Positions 33,658 to 42,945 are shown, counted from the stretch's first letter. The stretch is 64,000 nt of DNA from Microbacterium commune (GCF_014836945.1 NZ_JACSPX010000001.1:1047727-1111726); one strand, 5' to 3'. A program made the numbers and translations. Notes: generated by a model from the letters alone, not told the origin.

Positions 33658-35154
33658 ATGTCCACCGCATCCGTCGATGATCCCGCCCGCTACCGGCCGA
33701 ACCCGTCGGTGCTGACCGCGCTGAAGAGCCCGCGGATGCTGACCCGCGAGGTGCTCGCGGGTCTCGTGGTCGGGCTGGCGCTGATCCCGGAGGCGATCGC
33801 GTTCTCGGTGATCGCCGGGGTCGATCCGAAGGTGGGGCTGTTCTCGTCGTTCATCATGGCGGTCGCCATTGCGTTCCTGGGCGGGCGACCGGCGATGGTG
33901 ACCGCGGCGACGGGTGCCGTGGCGCTGGTGATCGCACCAGTCGCGCCGACGTACGGCATCGACTACTTCATCGCCACGGTGATCCTCGCCGGGGTGTTCC
34001 AGGTGATCCTCGGCGTGCTGGGGGTGGCGAAGCTGATGCGGTTCATCCCGCGCAGCGTGATGGTCGGGTTCGTGAACTCGCTGGCGATCTTCGTGTTCAG
34101 CTCGCAGTTCCCGCAGCTGATCGACGTGCCGTGGCTGGTATATCCGCTGGTCGCGCTGGGAATCGCGGTGATGATCGTGATGCCGCGCATCACCAGGGTG
34201 ATCCCCGCGCCGCTCGTCTCGGTGGTGATCGTGACCGGCGTCGTGCTCTCGTTCGCGATCGCCGTGCCGACCGTGGGCGATCAGGGTGAGCTGCCGCGCA
34301 GCCTGCCGTCGCTGTTCATCCCGAACGTGCCGCTGACCTGGGAGACGTTCACGATCATCGCGCCGTTCGCGCTCGCGGTGGCGCTGGTCGGACTGATGGA
34401 GTCCCTGCTCACCGCGAAGCTGGTCGACGAGATCACCGACACCCACTCGCGCAAGGGCCGCGAGGCGTGGGCGCAGGGCGTCGCGAACATCCTGTCGGGC
34501 GCGTTCGGCGGCATGGGCGGATGCGCGGTGATCGGCCAGACGATGATCAACGTGAAGGAGTCGGGTGCACGCACCCGCATCTCGACGTTCTGCGCCGGCG
34601 TCTTCCTGTTCCTGCTCGTGGTCGTGTTCGGCGATTTCGTCGCGACGATCCCGATGGCGGCGCTGGTCGCGGTGATGATCATGGTCGCGATCGGAGCTTT
34701 CGACTGGCACAGCGTGCGCCCGTCGACTCTCAAGCGGATGCCCAAGAGCGAGACCTTCGTGATGGTCTCGACCGTCGTGCTCGTGCTGCTGACCCACAAC
34801 CTCGCCGTCGGCGTCGTCGGCGGCGTGCTCGTCGCGTCGGTGCTGTTCGTGCGCCGCGTGGCGCACCTGGTCGACGTGACCCGCGAGGTGTCGGACGGCG
34901 TGGCGACCTACCGCGTGACCGGCGAGCTGTTCTTCGCCTCGAGCAACGACCTGACGACGCTGTTCTCGTACTCCGACGATCCCGATCGGGTGGTCATCGA
35001 TCTCTCCGGATCGCACGTGTGGGACGCGTCGACCGTCGCCGCTCTGGATGCCATCGAGACGAAGTACGCGGCATACGGCAAGACGGTCGAGATCACGGGG
35101 ATGAATGACGCGAGCGGCACGTTCCACGGGCGCCTGAGCGGCGGGTTCGCGTAG
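33658..35154 (+). CDS. SulP-family anion transporter with STAS domain
   Basis: A 498-residue transporter. The SulP membrane domain (10-14 spans) begins at TREVLAGLVVGLALIPEAIA and includes VTAATGAVALVIAPV and GGMGGCAVIGQTMINVKESG. The C-terminal STAS domain begins near TYRVTGELFFASSNDL and contains VVIDLSGSHVWDASTVAALD. It probably imports sulfate, bicarbonate or a carboxylate; specificity cannot be read. The ATG at 33658 has aggag upstream. The stop is six bases from the convergent cyclase gene. It is 23 kb from the sulfatase cluster, so no link is implied. Confidence 0.93.
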   Translation: MSTASVDDPARYRPNPSVLTALKSPRMLTREVLAGLVVGLALIPEAIAFSVIAGVDPKVGLFSSFIMAVAIAFLGGRPAMVTAATGAVALVIAPVAPTYGIDYFIATVILAGVFQVILGVLGVAKLMRFIPRSVMVGFVNSLAIFVFSSQFPQLIDVPWLVYPLVALGIAVMIVMPRITRVIPAPLVSVVIVTGVVLSFAIAVPTVGDQGELPRSLPSLFIPNVPLTWETFTIIAPFALAVALVGLMESLLTAKLVDEITDTHSRKGREAWAQGVANILSGAFGGMGGCAVIGQTMINVKESGARTRISTFCAGVFLFLLVVVFGDFVATIPMAALVAVMIMVAIGAFDWHSVRPSTLKRMPKSETFVMVSTVVLVLLTHNLAVGVVGGVLVASVLFVRRVAHLVDVTREVSDGVATYRVTGELFFASSNDLTTLFSYSDDPDRVVIDLSGSHVWDASTVAALDAIETKYAAYGKTVEITGMNDASGTFHGRLSGGFA

Positions 35155-35160
35155 GCCGGA

Positions 35161-35808
35161 TCACTCTCGCTCGAACACCACCGCCCGCACCGGCGCGCCG
35201 TCACCCTGCAGCTTGAACGGGAAGAACCCGACCTGCACGCGGGCGGGCAGGTCGGCCAGGCCGCAGATGTTCTCCACGATCAGGCCGTCGCCGCCCAGCA
35301 CGATCCCGTGCACCGGGAACTCCGCCGATGAACCGCCGGTCTCATCGGGGCTGAGGGTGTCGACGGCGAGCACGCGCATGCCGCGCCGCCACAGCTCGGC
35401 CGCAGCATCCGGGTGCAGATGCGGGTGGTCGGTCGCGCGGTCCTGACCGAACCACTGCGCCCAGCCGGTGTCGATGATGACGATCGCGGGAACAGCATCC
35501 GGAATCTGCCCCGCAGCGGCGAGATCGTCCCAGCCGTACCGCTGCCGATCCGCCAGCCCCGGAACGCGCAGCACGAGCGCATCGCCGACGAGCTCGTCGA
35601 GAGTGACCTCGGCCATGGTGCGGCCACCGGCGACGGTGTGCGCCGGAGCGTCGATGTGGGTGCCGGTGTGCGACCCCATATCGACGCGTTCGACCTGCAC
35701 ACCGTCACGCTCCACGCTCAGCGCCGGGCTGATCGCGACATGCGGGTCGCCGGGGTAGACCATCATCCCGTCGCGGATGGGATGACTCAGGTCGCGCAGC
35801 TTCGGCAT
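35161..35808 (-). CDS. Cyclase-family (kynurenine formamidase-like) metal hydrolase
   Basis: A 215-residue hydrolase. The metal motif SHTGTHIDAPAHTV places H47, H51, D53 and H57, the HxGTHxDxPxH signature of the cyclase/KynB fold. DTLSPDETGG and FPVHGIVLGGDGLIVEN continue the family. Members hydrolyse formylkynurenine, isatin or other cyclic amides or lactones. Here it is the last gene of a leftward cluster with an NCS1 permease (4-bp gap), a SnoaL-like protein and a ureohydrolase. A role in opening a cyclic N-compound brought in by the permease is an inference. Confidence 0.88.
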   Translation of the reverse strand: MPKLRDLSHPIRDGMMVYPGDPHVAISPALSVERDGVQVERVDMGSHTGTHIDAPAHTVAGGRTMAEVTLDELVGDALVLRVPGLADRQRYGWDDLAAAGQIPDAVPAIVIIDTGWAQWFGQDRATDHPHLHPDAAAELWRRGMRVLAVDTLSPDETGGSSAEFPVHGIVLGGDGLIVENICGLADLPARVQVGFFPFKLQGDGAPVRAVVFERE

Positions 35809-35812
35809 TCGC

Positions 35813-37198
35813 TCAGCTCCGCCCCGCCGGCACGGGCTCTTCGGCGAGGTTGCCGACGTGGCCGGCGCCGTCCCGCGATCGCGTGGGCCACGACACGAGC
35901 AGGTACAGCACGAACGTGATCACGAACGCCGGGGCGGTCGATCCGAACGGCAGCGGCAGCACGTACGCCCAGACGTAGGCGAGCACCGCGCCGACGACCC
36001 ACGACCCGACCGCGAGCCAGTTGACGCCGCCCTGGTACCAGTGACGTCCACCGCGGGCGTTGAGGATGTCGCGGTCGTACGAGCCGCGCTTGATGACGTA
36101 GTAGTCGACGATCATGATCGCGAAGATCGGTGCGAACAGGGCGCCGATGGTCACCAGGAACGTCGTGAACTGATCGAGCAGGCCGAAGAAGGTCGCGCCC
36201 ACGATCGAGAGCACGCCCAGCACGAGGGCGGTCGGCAGGAAGCGCATCCGGGTTCCCGGCACCGCGTTCACGACGGTGGTGACCATGCCGTAGACGACCA
36301 TCGTGTTGGTGGCCATCACCGACAGGAAGATGGCGACGCCGAAGATCCAGCCGAACGGTTCGATGATGGTCACGGGGTCGAAGGCCACCGCGTCGCCGCC
36401 GTTGAGCACGACGTAGGCCATCGCGGTCGCGCCGAGGGTCATCGAGATGATCGTCGAGAGCGTATACCCGACGCCCGCACCGACCACGCTGGCCCGGTTG
36501 CTGCGACCCAGCCGGTTGATGTCGGCCGAGAGCACGGTCCACGAGATGGCGGTGGCGAGCACGACGTCGAAGACGAGACCGGGCGTGTAGAACGGCTCAG
36601 CCGACGCCGCGATCGACGTGAACTCGGCGGGGCTGAACGTCGTGAACGCGGTCACGAAGATGTACGCCGCGATAGCGAGGATCACCACGGCGAACCACGG
36701 TTCGACCCTGGCGACGCCGGCGTGGCCGAAGATCGCGAGGATCACCACGATCGTCTGGCAGAGCACGGCGAAGATCACCGGGTTCGAGAAGCCGGTGAAG
36801 GTCATCACGACGTAGTCGAGCGCGATGCCGGCGAGCATCGCCTGCACCCAGCTCCACCCCATCAGGATGATGACGTTCGCCGCGACGGCGAGCAGGCTGC
36901 CGCGGATGCCGAACGGGCCGCGCGTGAGCGCCATGGTGGGCAGGCCAGTGCGGCGTCCGATGGTGCCGACCGCGACGAGCACCGCGGCACCCGCGATGGT
37001 GCCGCCGATGACGAGCAGCAGCACGAGGCCGTAGGAGACGTCGGGAACGAACAGCGTTCCGGTCAGCAGGGTGGTGACCACGAGGTTCGCGGCCAGCCAG
37101 ATCATCAGCAGACGGCCGGTGGAATACGTGCCGCGAATGGGTCCGGCATCGTCGGATTGGGTCTGCAGCCTCTGCTCGAGGCGGGTATAGAGGGACAT
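35813..37198 (-). CDS. NCS1-family nucleobase/hydantoin-type permease
   Basis: A 461-residue, roughly 12-span transporter of the NCS1 (cytosine/purine/allantoin) family. Typical lines are TMALTRGPFGIRGSLLAVAA, ILMGWSWVQAMLAGIALDY, ATAISWTVLSADINRLG and FAPIFAIMIVDYYVIKRGSY. The last is the conserved line preceding the final helices. It imports a nitrogen-containing small molecule with Na+ or H+. The substrate may be a purine, hydantoin or guanidino compound given its neighbours. It lies between the SnoaL-like gene (53-bp gap) and the cyclase gene. Confidence 0.9.
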   Translation of the reverse strand: MSLYTRLEQRLQTQSDDAGPIRGTYSTGRLLMIWLAANLVVTTLLTGTLFVPDVSYGLVLLLVIGGTIAGAAVLVAVGTIGRRTGLPTMALTRGPFGIRGSLLAVAANVIILMGWSWVQAMLAGIALDYVVMTFTGFSNPVIFAVLCQTIVVILAIFGHAGVARVEPWFAVVILAIAAYIFVTAFTTFSPAEFTSIAASAEPFYTPGLVFDVVLATAISWTVLSADINRLGRSNRASVVGAGVGYTLSTIISMTLGATAMAYVVLNGGDAVAFDPVTIIEPFGWIFGVAIFLSVMATNTMVVYGMVTTVVNAVPGTRMRFLPTALVLGVLSIVGATFFGLLDQFTTFLVTIGALFAPIFAIMIVDYYVIKRGSYDRDILNARGGRHWYQGGVNWLAVGSWVVGAVLAYVWAYVLPLPFGSTAPAFVITFVLYLLVSWPTRSRDGAGHVGNLAEEPVPAGRS

Positions 37199-37251
37199 CG
37201 TAAAGCTCCTTTGCCTTGCGATCGCGTCGTCACGCGGGCGCGTGGATCTGA

Positions 37252-37650
37252 TCAGGGGGTGCCGGTGAGCGGCGAGAGGTGTTCGTGCACGGCGATCAGC
37301 TGATCGCCCTGGAGGGTGAAGACGATGGTCTCGCGCTCGCGGTACGACTCGACGCCGTCGGCGGTGCTGACGGTGGTGTCGACGGTGTGCGTGAAGATGC
37401 CGCCCCCGTCGAACACCTGCACGCGGCTGTCAGTGGATGCGCACGAGAGCACGCGCCATCCGCTCTCGAGCCACTCGGCCCAGATGTGCTCGTACGCGGC
37501 TCGACTGTCGAGGCGGGCGGCCTCGGTGTGGAAGATGAACGTGGCATCCGGCGCGAACGCCGCGAAGTAGCGCTCGGTGTCGGTCGCCGCGAACGCGTCG
37601 ACGATGGCGGCGGCCGCGTCGGCGACGGATTCGGGCTCGGGTGTGGTCAT
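37252..37650 (-). CDS. SnoaL-like / NTF2-fold protein
   Basis: A 132-residue protein of the nuclear-transport-factor-2 fold: [36 protein letters not shown] and [20 protein letters not shown] are SnoaL/DUF4440-type lines. It has no signal peptide. It overlaps the ureohydrolase stop by ATGA and sits before the permease gene. Its enzymatic or binding role in the cluster is unknown. Confidence 0.82.
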   Translation of the reverse strand: MTTPEPESVADAAAAIVDAFAATDTERYFAAFAPDATFIFHTEAARLDSRAAYEHIWAEWLESGWRVLSCASTDSRVQVFDGGGIFTHTVDTTVSTADGVESYRERETIVFTLQGDQLIAVHEHLSPLTGTP

Positions 37651-38690
37651 GATCCTGCCTCCTCCGTGGTGGTCGGCAGCGGCTGCTGCTGCGGGGAGCG
37701 CGGGGCCATCGCGCTCAGCAGCTCGTAGACGACGTGGCTGGCCGCCACCGCGGTGAGCTGGGCGTGGTCGTAGGCCGGGGCCACTTCCACGACGTCGGCG
37801 CCGACGATGCGGAACCCGGCGAGCGCGCGCAGCATGTGCAACAGCTCGCGGCTGGTCATGCCGCCCGCTTCGGGGGTGCCGGTGCCGGGGGCGTGCGCGG
37901 GGTCGAGCACGTCGATGTCGATCGAGATGTAGAGCGGCTTGTCGCCGATGCGGGCGCGCATGCGCTCGATCGCGGATGCCACACCGTGCGTCTCGAGATA
38001 CTCGCTCGTGATGATGGCGAAGCCCAGCCGCTCGTCGTCTTCGAGGTCGCTCTTGTCGTACAGCGGACCCCGGATGCCGACGTGCATGCTCGCCGCGAGA
38101 TCGATGAGGCCCTCTTCGGAGGCCCGGCGGAAAGGTGTGCCGTGGGTGGTCGGGGCGCCGAAGTAAGTGTCCCAGGTGTCGAGGTGCGCGTCGAAGTGCA
38201 GCACCGCGACCGGCCCGTGCACCGAGGCGACCTCGCGCAGCAGCGGCAGCGCAATGGTGTGGTCGCCGCCGATGATGACGAGGCGGTCGGCCTTGGTGCG
38301 CAGAGCCCGCGCGCCGGCTTCGATCTCGGCGACGGCGGCGGAGATGTCGAACGGGTTGGCGACGATGTCGCCGGCGTCGGCGACCTGCTGCGCGGCGAAC
38401 GGCGAGACGTCCTGTGCGGGGTTGTACGGCCGCAGCAGACGCGAGGCCTCGCGCACGTGCGACGGGCCGAAGCGAGCACCGGGTCGGTAGCTGACACCGC
38501 TGTCGAACGGGATGCCGGCGATGGCGACCTCCGCCCGCTCGACCTCGTCGAGGCGGGGCAGGCGCGCGAAGGTGGCGATGCCGGCGAAGCGCGGCACGAC
38601 GCTGGCGTCGACCGGGCCGCGCGGCGCGGTGGCAGGCGAGGGGGTGGTGTCGGCGGGGAGCTCGTTATCACCCGAAACAGGGTGTTGCAT
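37647..38690 (-). CDS. Ureohydrolase (agmatinase/guanidinobutyrase family)
   Basis: A 347-residue binuclear-metal ureohydrolase. The ligands are in [25 protein letters not shown] and [20 protein letters not shown]. The N-terminal half ([33 protein letters not shown]) resembles guanidinobutyrase- and agmatinase-type enzymes more than arginase. It would release urea from a guanidino compound. The ATG at 38690 is at the edge of the divergent gap facing an XRE-cupin regulator. It is first in the operon ureohydrolase-SnoaL-NCS1-cyclase. The exact substrate is not determinable. Confidence 0.9.
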   Translation of the reverse strand: MQHPVSGDNELPADTTPSPATAPRGPVDASVVPRFAGIATFARLPRLDEVERAEVAIAGIPFDSGVSYRPGARFGPSHVREASRLLRPYNPAQDVSPFAAQQVADAGDIVANPFDISAAVAEIEAGARALRTKADRLVIIGGDHTIALPLLREVASVHGPVAVLHFDAHLDTWDTYFGAPTTHGTPFRRASEEGLIDLAASMHVGIRGPLYDKSDLEDDERLGFAIITSEYLETHGVASAIERMRARIGDKPLYISIDIDVLDPAHAPGTGTPEAGGMTSRELLHMLRALAGFRIVGADVVEVAPAYDHAQLTAVAASHVVYELLSAMAPRSPQQQPLPTTTEEAGS

Positions 38691-38696
38691 ATTTGA

Positions 38697-38726
38697 CAAC
38701 CTTTGGTACGTTGGAGGCAACCTTTG
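38697..38726. promoter_or_regulatory. Direct repeat CAACCTTTG, two helical turns apart
   Basis: CAACCTTTG occurs at 38697-38705 and 38718-38726, exactly 21 bp apart, in the 100-bp gap between the ureohydrolase operon and the XRE-cupin regulator. A 21-bp period places both sites on the same face of the helix. It is a natural candidate for the binding site of that regulator. Confidence 0.6.
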
Positions 38727-38790
38727 AGTGACCATACGCGCGTCGCACGGCGTGCGTCAAGAGGACGCCGTCCTGTGTCGAGGAGTGCCC

Positions 38791-39375
38791 ATGCGCGCCA
38801 TCCACCCGCACGCCGATGCAGTGACCACGCCGATCGGCGCGAAACTGCGCGCGGCGCGCACCAGTCAGGGCATGTCGCTCAGCCAGCTGGCCGCCACGAG
38901 TGGCCTGTCGAAGGGCTTCCTCAGCCGGGTCGAGCGCGACGAGACCTCCCCCAGCGTGTCGACCCTCGTGCAGCTGTGTCAGGTGCTCTCGCTGCCGGTC
39001 GGTGCGCTGTTTACGGAGCCCGAGATCCAGCACGTCACCTTCGCTGACGCGCCGCGGATCAATCTCGGCGGCATGCACGCCGACGAGCGCCTGCTCTCAC
39101 CGCGCAGCGAGGAGCGGGTGCAGCTGCTGCGCTCCGAGCTCGAACCGCACGCCCACGGCGGTGCGGAGCTGTACACGATCAACTGCGACGTCGAGGTGCT
39201 GCACGTCATCTCGGGCGAGGTGACCGTGCGCTTCGCCGACCGCTCGGTGGCGCTGCGCGCCGGCGACGCGCTGACCTTCCCCGGCCGCGAGCCGCACACG
39301 TGGGAGGTCACCGGCGACACGGCAGCCAGCGTCGCCTGGGTGATCGTGCCGGCGCCGTGGAGCGGGTCGGCCTGA
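38791..39375 (+). CDS. XRE-family regulator with cupin sensor domain
   Basis: A 194-residue regulator. The helix-turn-helix has GAKLRAARTSQGMSLSQLAA and GLSKGFLSRVERDETSPSVS. The C-terminal cupin (ELEPHAHGGAELYTINCD, ALRAGDALTFPGREPHTWEV) is a likely small-molecule sensor. The start is the ATG at 38791, with aggag seven bases upstream, not the longer frame from 38728. It is divergent from the ureohydrolase operon, so it probably controls it. The family regulates polyamine, ectoine and aromatic catabolism genes. Confidence 0.92.
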   Translation: MRAIHPHADAVTTPIGAKLRAARTSQGMSLSQLAATSGLSKGFLSRVERDETSPSVSTLVQLCQVLSLPVGALFTEPEIQHVTFADAPRINLGGMHADERLLSPRSEERVQLLRSELEPHAHGGAELYTINCDVEVLHVISGEVTVRFADRSVALRAGDALTFPGREPHTWEVTGDTAASVAWVIVPAPWSGSA

Positions 39376-39404
39376 GCGGGCACTGTTGGCCCTGAGCCCT
39401 ACAT

Positions 39405-39620
39405 GGGCCACTGCACCTGACGAAGCCGACTGAGGCGCACCGGGGCCGCCGAGCCAGCCAAAGCGGCTGACCCCGGCTTGGGCGGCCGAGGCTGACGACG
39501 CGACTGACCCCACCCCGGGCCACCGAGCCTGACGAAGCGACTGACCCATCCCGAGCCTGCCGACGCGCCACTGACCCCACCCTGGCCACCGAGCCTGACG
39601 AATCACCGCTGGCCCCACCT
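39405..39620. repeat. Degenerate ~36-bp minisatellite, six copies
   Basis: Six head-to-tail units of 31-38 bp begin near 39405, 39442, 39480, 39517, 39553 and 39584. Most units contain ccgagcctgacga or close variants followed by gcgactgaccccac. The array fills most of the 306-bp gap between the XRE-cupin gene and the HNH gene. Frames across it show the repeat on both strands, with no start or ribosome site, so I treat it as non-coding. The remaining bases to 39681 show nothing further. Confidence 0.7.
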
Positions 39621-39681
39621 GAACCAGGCACTACAGCTGGCGGATGCGCCGTGACCGCACGACGATCACCGACGCGCACGA

Positions 39682-41025
39682 TCAGGCCGCGATGTCGAAG
39701 CGTGCTCTCCCACCCCGGCGAGGCGTGCGGGCGGGGTCGACGTGCGGCGGCGGCACGAACCAGACGGTGTTGCCTTGGCCCGGTGGGTCGATGCGGATGT
39801 CCCACCCGTTGTCATGTATCCGGTGGTGACAGGTCTCGCAGAGCAGGACCCCGTTCGCGAGATCGGTAGGTCCGGCGTCGCGTCGCCACCATCGAATGTG
39901 ATGCGCCTTGGCCATGCCGGGTGGCAGGCCGCACATGGCGCATCCGCCGTCGCGTTCGGCGAGAGCGAGTCGCTGCGCCGGGGTGAACAGTCGACGGCGG
40001 CGCCCCCAATCGAGCACTTCGCTGTCTCCGCCGAGCACGCACGGGATGATCCCGCCGTCGGCGGCCATCCGGCGGGCGGCACTGATGCTGATCGGCTGGT
40101 CGATCCCGTCGATCGTCGCCGACCCGGTGCCCGCCTGGAGATCCTGCAAGGTCATCCGCACCACCACGGTCGCTCCTGCGAGCGCGGGCGTCTGCGCGGT
40201 GCAGCCGAGCATGTGTGATCCGAACAGGCTCAGAGCGTCGGCCTGCAGCATCGGGACGGTACGGCGATCGGCATCCGGCGCATCGGGATCCGGTGCATCC
40301 TGTCGGGCCGCGAATGCGGCGGTGACGTATCCGCGGATCGCGGTGATCACCGGGGCGGCACTCTCGGGGTCGAGCAGCGCGTTCAAATGAACCATCCCGT
40401 CACGCTCGAACATCGTCAGTGACCGCTTGGCGCGCTGCTCTTCCGCGCGCGGCTCCACTCCGTCCGGGTCCAGCCACGCCTCGGCACGGACGATCAGCTT
40501 GCGCACGTCGTCCAAAGACAGCCCGACCGCGGCCTCGGTGAGGATCCGCTCGCCCTCGCTCGTCCGCTCAGGCCCTGCAGCGATACGGCACCGATCGAGC
40601 AGGCTGATGATGAGCCCGGCCACCTGCGAACTGACTGCACCGTCAGACAGGGCTTCCCGCACCAGCGGATAGCGCGCGGGAAGCCGATCACCGAGCAGAT
40701 CCGCCCGCGGAGCCGTCGCCTCCCCAACCTTGATGAGTCGAATCGCATCCCCCGTCGAGACGCCGGTGGTCGCCGCGATGAGTTTCGCCGGCGTGCGGTA
40801 CCCCTGCTGCTTGGCCAGGCCGCCTGCTCCGAGCTCAGGACGCGACTCGCGAGAGATCCCCGCGGCGACGTCGGCGTGCACGGCATCCAATCGACGCTTC
40901 ACCATCCCGATAGCGCTGTCGATGGCGATCAACTGCTCACGGGTCAGATCCGTGGCATCTTCCGCATCACCCCACGATCGATCGAGCGACGACATCGCTT
41001 CGATCAACGGCGTGAGCTTTGACAT
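39682..41025 (-). CDS. HNH endonuclease with DUF222 domain (13E12-type)
   Basis: A 447-residue protein. The DUF222 part covers most of the chain (AVHADVAAGISRESRPELGA, LIVRAEAWLDPDGVEP). The C-terminal HNH nuclease has CAMCGLPPGMAKAHHIRWW and NGVLLCETCHHRIHDNGWDI, with intact cysteines and the His-Asn-His residues. The family is multi-copy in actinobacteria and often called the 13E12 repeat; its role is unclear but may be mobile-DNA related. The ATG at 41025 is six bases from a good -10 box, so the mRNA may be leaderless; the region upstream is AT-rich. Confidence 0.88.
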   Translation of the reverse strand: MSKLTPLIEAMSSLDRSWGDAEDATDLTREQLIAIDSAIGMVKRRLDAVHADVAAGISRESRPELGAGGLAKQQGYRTPAKLIAATTGVSTGDAIRLIKVGEATAPRADLLGDRLPARYPLVREALSDGAVSSQVAGLIISLLDRCRIAAGPERTSEGERILTEAAVGLSLDDVRKLIVRAEAWLDPDGVEPRAEEQRAKRSLTMFERDGMVHLNALLDPESAAPVITAIRGYVTAAFAARQDAPDPDAPDADRRTVPMLQADALSLFGSHMLGCTAQTPALAGATVVVRMTLQDLQAGTGSATIDGIDQPISISAARRMAADGGIIPCVLGGDSEVLDWGRRRRLFTPAQRLALAERDGGCAMCGLPPGMAKAHHIRWWRRDAGPTDLANGVLLCETCHHRIHDNGWDIRIDPPGQGNTVWFVPPPHVDPARTPRRGGRARFDIAA

Positions 41026-41031
41026 GCATTT

Positions 41032-41060
41032 ATAGTACTTCTGTTCGATCAAGAAATCAA
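41032..41060 (-). promoter_or_regulatory. Probable leaderless promoter of the HNH gene
   Basis: On the minus strand TTGATT (41060-41055), a 17-bp spacer and TACTAT (41037-41032) end six bases before the ATG at 41025. No Shine-Dalgarno is present. This matches a leaderless transcript, as at the fic gene. Confidence 0.6.
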
Positions 41061-41140
41061 GCATTTACCGAAACTTTGTTCGGGTATCCGCGGGCCGCTC
41101 TCGTCGGGCGCGGTGCTCAAGAGCTCCCCGCATCCAACGC

Positions 41141-42445
41141 TCAGCCACGCTGCAAGGCGAGACGCGCCACCGCCCGGATGCGCGGCGTCACCAGGCCGAA
41201 GGCACCGGGAGCCGACAGCGCGAGCAGTCCGTCGGTGAGCTCGCGAAGCACCCGATCCGCTTCGCCCCGATCGAACCCCGCGCGGGAACGGCCGGAGTCG
41301 TACCAGTCGCCGTACTCGTCGTAGCTTCTCGTCTTGCGCGCCGCGTGCGCCTTCTCGAGGTATCCGGCCAGCTCGTCGTACGACGCGGCGGATCCATCGG
41401 CGAGTGCGAGCAGAGCCGCGGCGCGAGAGAAACGGCTCGTGTCGAGCGAGTACGAGTATCTTCTCGCCCCGTTCGTGATCGCGCTGACGACCCGCGGGAA
41501 GGCCTCGACCGGATCGGACATCAGCTGCTTCCCGAGTGCGGTGACCACGACCCGTCCTTTCAGCCGCCGGATGAGCCCCGCACGCCGTGCGAACGAGCTG
41601 AGCAGATCCGCCGCATCATCGGCATCCCACTCGACGCCGGCGACGACCCTGTCGGTGACGCTGGTCGGCAGCCACCCGCTGGTGGCGTCCTGGTCGGCGC
41701 CGTCGGGCCCGACTGCGTCGATCAGGGCGCGCAGCGCGTGGGTCGCCTGGCGCACCGTGTCGATGCCCAGCCGGTTGGCGTCGAGCAGGTCGGTGGCGTC
41801 CAGATGAGCCCGAAGGGCGAGCCGCCGCACCGGCGTCAGCGGTGCGAGCAGATCAGCGATCAGCGAGCCCGCGGAGGTGTCGTCGGGAATGGCGCGCAGG
41901 GACTCCGAGCGGACGAACGGCACGACGATGCCGAAGCGACGGACGAGCTCGCGGTTGGCTTGATCCAGATCCAGCGGCTGTGCGCTCGTCTGCCAGTCCT
42001 TCGAGGGCCGCGGCGAACTGTCGACGCCGGCACCCACGATCGACACGCTCGCGTCTCCCGCCTGCCGACCGGACGCGCGCTCAACGGTGATGTCGAGTTC
42101 GAACGGAAACGACGGCACCCGCACCGCTGCCTCGGCGAGTGCAGTTGGATCATCGTCGAAGAAGTCGTCATCGGCGTAGCGCACGGCACGGGCCGCGAAC
42201 GGCGCGGACCACTCGTCTCGAAGCACCCAGCTCTCGCCGCAGTAGACGTCCGGGTGGCGATACCTGAGTGCGGCGACCTCCTCGTCGCACGCTTCGATAC
42301 CGACACTGAGCAGGTAGGCCTCCCACAGCCATGTCTCAGGCGAGTGCTTCGGAAGCTCGATCGTCCTGTCCCACTCGGGGCGACCCGGCACCGACACCTC
42401 GACGCGCACGGACGACGGAACGACCAGGTGCTCGCGATAGTTCAT
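41141..42445 (-). CDS. Protein with pRiA4b-associated C-terminal winged-helix region
   Basis: A 434-residue protein (ATG 42445; an ATG at 42463 is also possible). The N-terminal ~180 residues match nothing I recognise. The C-terminal part, with SLIADLLAPLTPVRRLALRA, GWLPTSVTDRVVAGVEWDAD and AGLIRRLKGRVVVTALGKQL, resembles the tail of actinobacterial pRiA4b ORF-3 family proteins. A true member lies at the right end of this window. It may therefore be a paralog with a replaced N-terminus. The resemblance is by eye only. Confidence 0.65.
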   Translation of the reverse strand: MNYREHLVVPSSVRVEVSVPGRPEWDRTIELPKHSPETWLWEAYLLSVGIEACDEEVAALRYRHPDVYCGESWVLRDEWSAPFAARAVRYADDDFFDDDPTALAEAAVRVPSFPFELDITVERASGRQAGDASVSIVGAGVDSSPRPSKDWQTSAQPLDLDQANRELVRRFGIVVPFVRSESLRAIPDDTSAGSLIADLLAPLTPVRRLALRAHLDATDLLDANRLGIDTVRQATHALRALIDAVGPDGADQDATSGWLPTSVTDRVVAGVEWDADDAADLLSSFARRAGLIRRLKGRVVVTALGKQLMSDPVEAFPRVVSAITNGARRYSYSLDTSRFSRAAALLALADGSAASYDELAGYLEKAHAARKTRSYDEYGDWYDSGRSRAGFDRGEADRVLRELTDGLLALSAPGAFGLVTPRIRAVARLALQRG

Positions 42446-42558
42446 GCAGGCGACGATAGGCATCCGCCCCGACGCTCACCGCTCCGCATCCCGGCACCTG
42501 TGGAGTACCTCTCAGCATCGGCCATTGTGCAGAATGACCGGCCTCGATGCGAGAGCCG

Positions 42559-42914
42559 TCAGCGCGCCTGATACTCGGCGCGCCGCGCCTCGCGGTTCGG
42601 CGGGCCCCCTGCTCCAGACGGGCGAACAGCCATACCGGGTAGCGGAACAGGATCGTCACCGACTTCTGCGTCACCCGACGGTCGTCGGTCAGCAGCTGCA
42701 CACCATGATCGACCGACCACACCGCGGCGGTCACACCGTCGGCTTTCACGACCCACGACCAACCGGCCACTCGCACATCCGGCGACACCTGCTCGATGAT
42801 CGCGCTCAGTCGCGTGCCACGCCGCACGCGCACCACCGCGGCATGCGAGACGACATCGTCGCCGGCGGCGACGCTCTCACGATCGACATGCACCTCGACA
42901 GATGAACCGAGCAC
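42559..42914 (-). pseudogene. Small protein gene with a probable single-base frameshift
   Basis: The frame from ATG 42914 encodes MLGSSVEVHVDRESVAAGDD through ILFRYPVWLFARLEQ and then runs on implausibly into the next gene. A second frame supplies a natural-looking C-terminus, GGPPNREARRAEYQAR, ending at 42559. Adding one G to the run of five at 42605-42609 joins them into a 118-residue protein. Either the gene is broken or the run was mis-sequenced. No family is recognised. Confidence 0.5.
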
Positions 42915-42945
42915 GGCCTCGAGCCTAACTCGCGGCGCGCACGGT

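Noticed and set aside
33646..35127. 493-codon minus-strand open frame
   Set aside because: It is the antisense of the SulP transporter gene, with His/Asp/Arg-rich shadow composition.
39097..39618. Repeat-containing minus-strand open frame (RQARWPG repeats)
   Set aside because: The repeats come from the 36-bp minisatellite and part of the frame is antisense to the XRE-cupin gene; no plausible start.
39405..39620. Possible CRISPR array
   Set aside because: The units abut directly with no unique spacers, vary in length and sequence, and no cas genes are near.
42336..42558. Extension of the small gene at 42914 to a 192-residue protein
   Set aside because: The extra part overlaps the start of the next gene by over 100 bases and reads as frameshifted text; the alternative frame gives a natural end at 42559.
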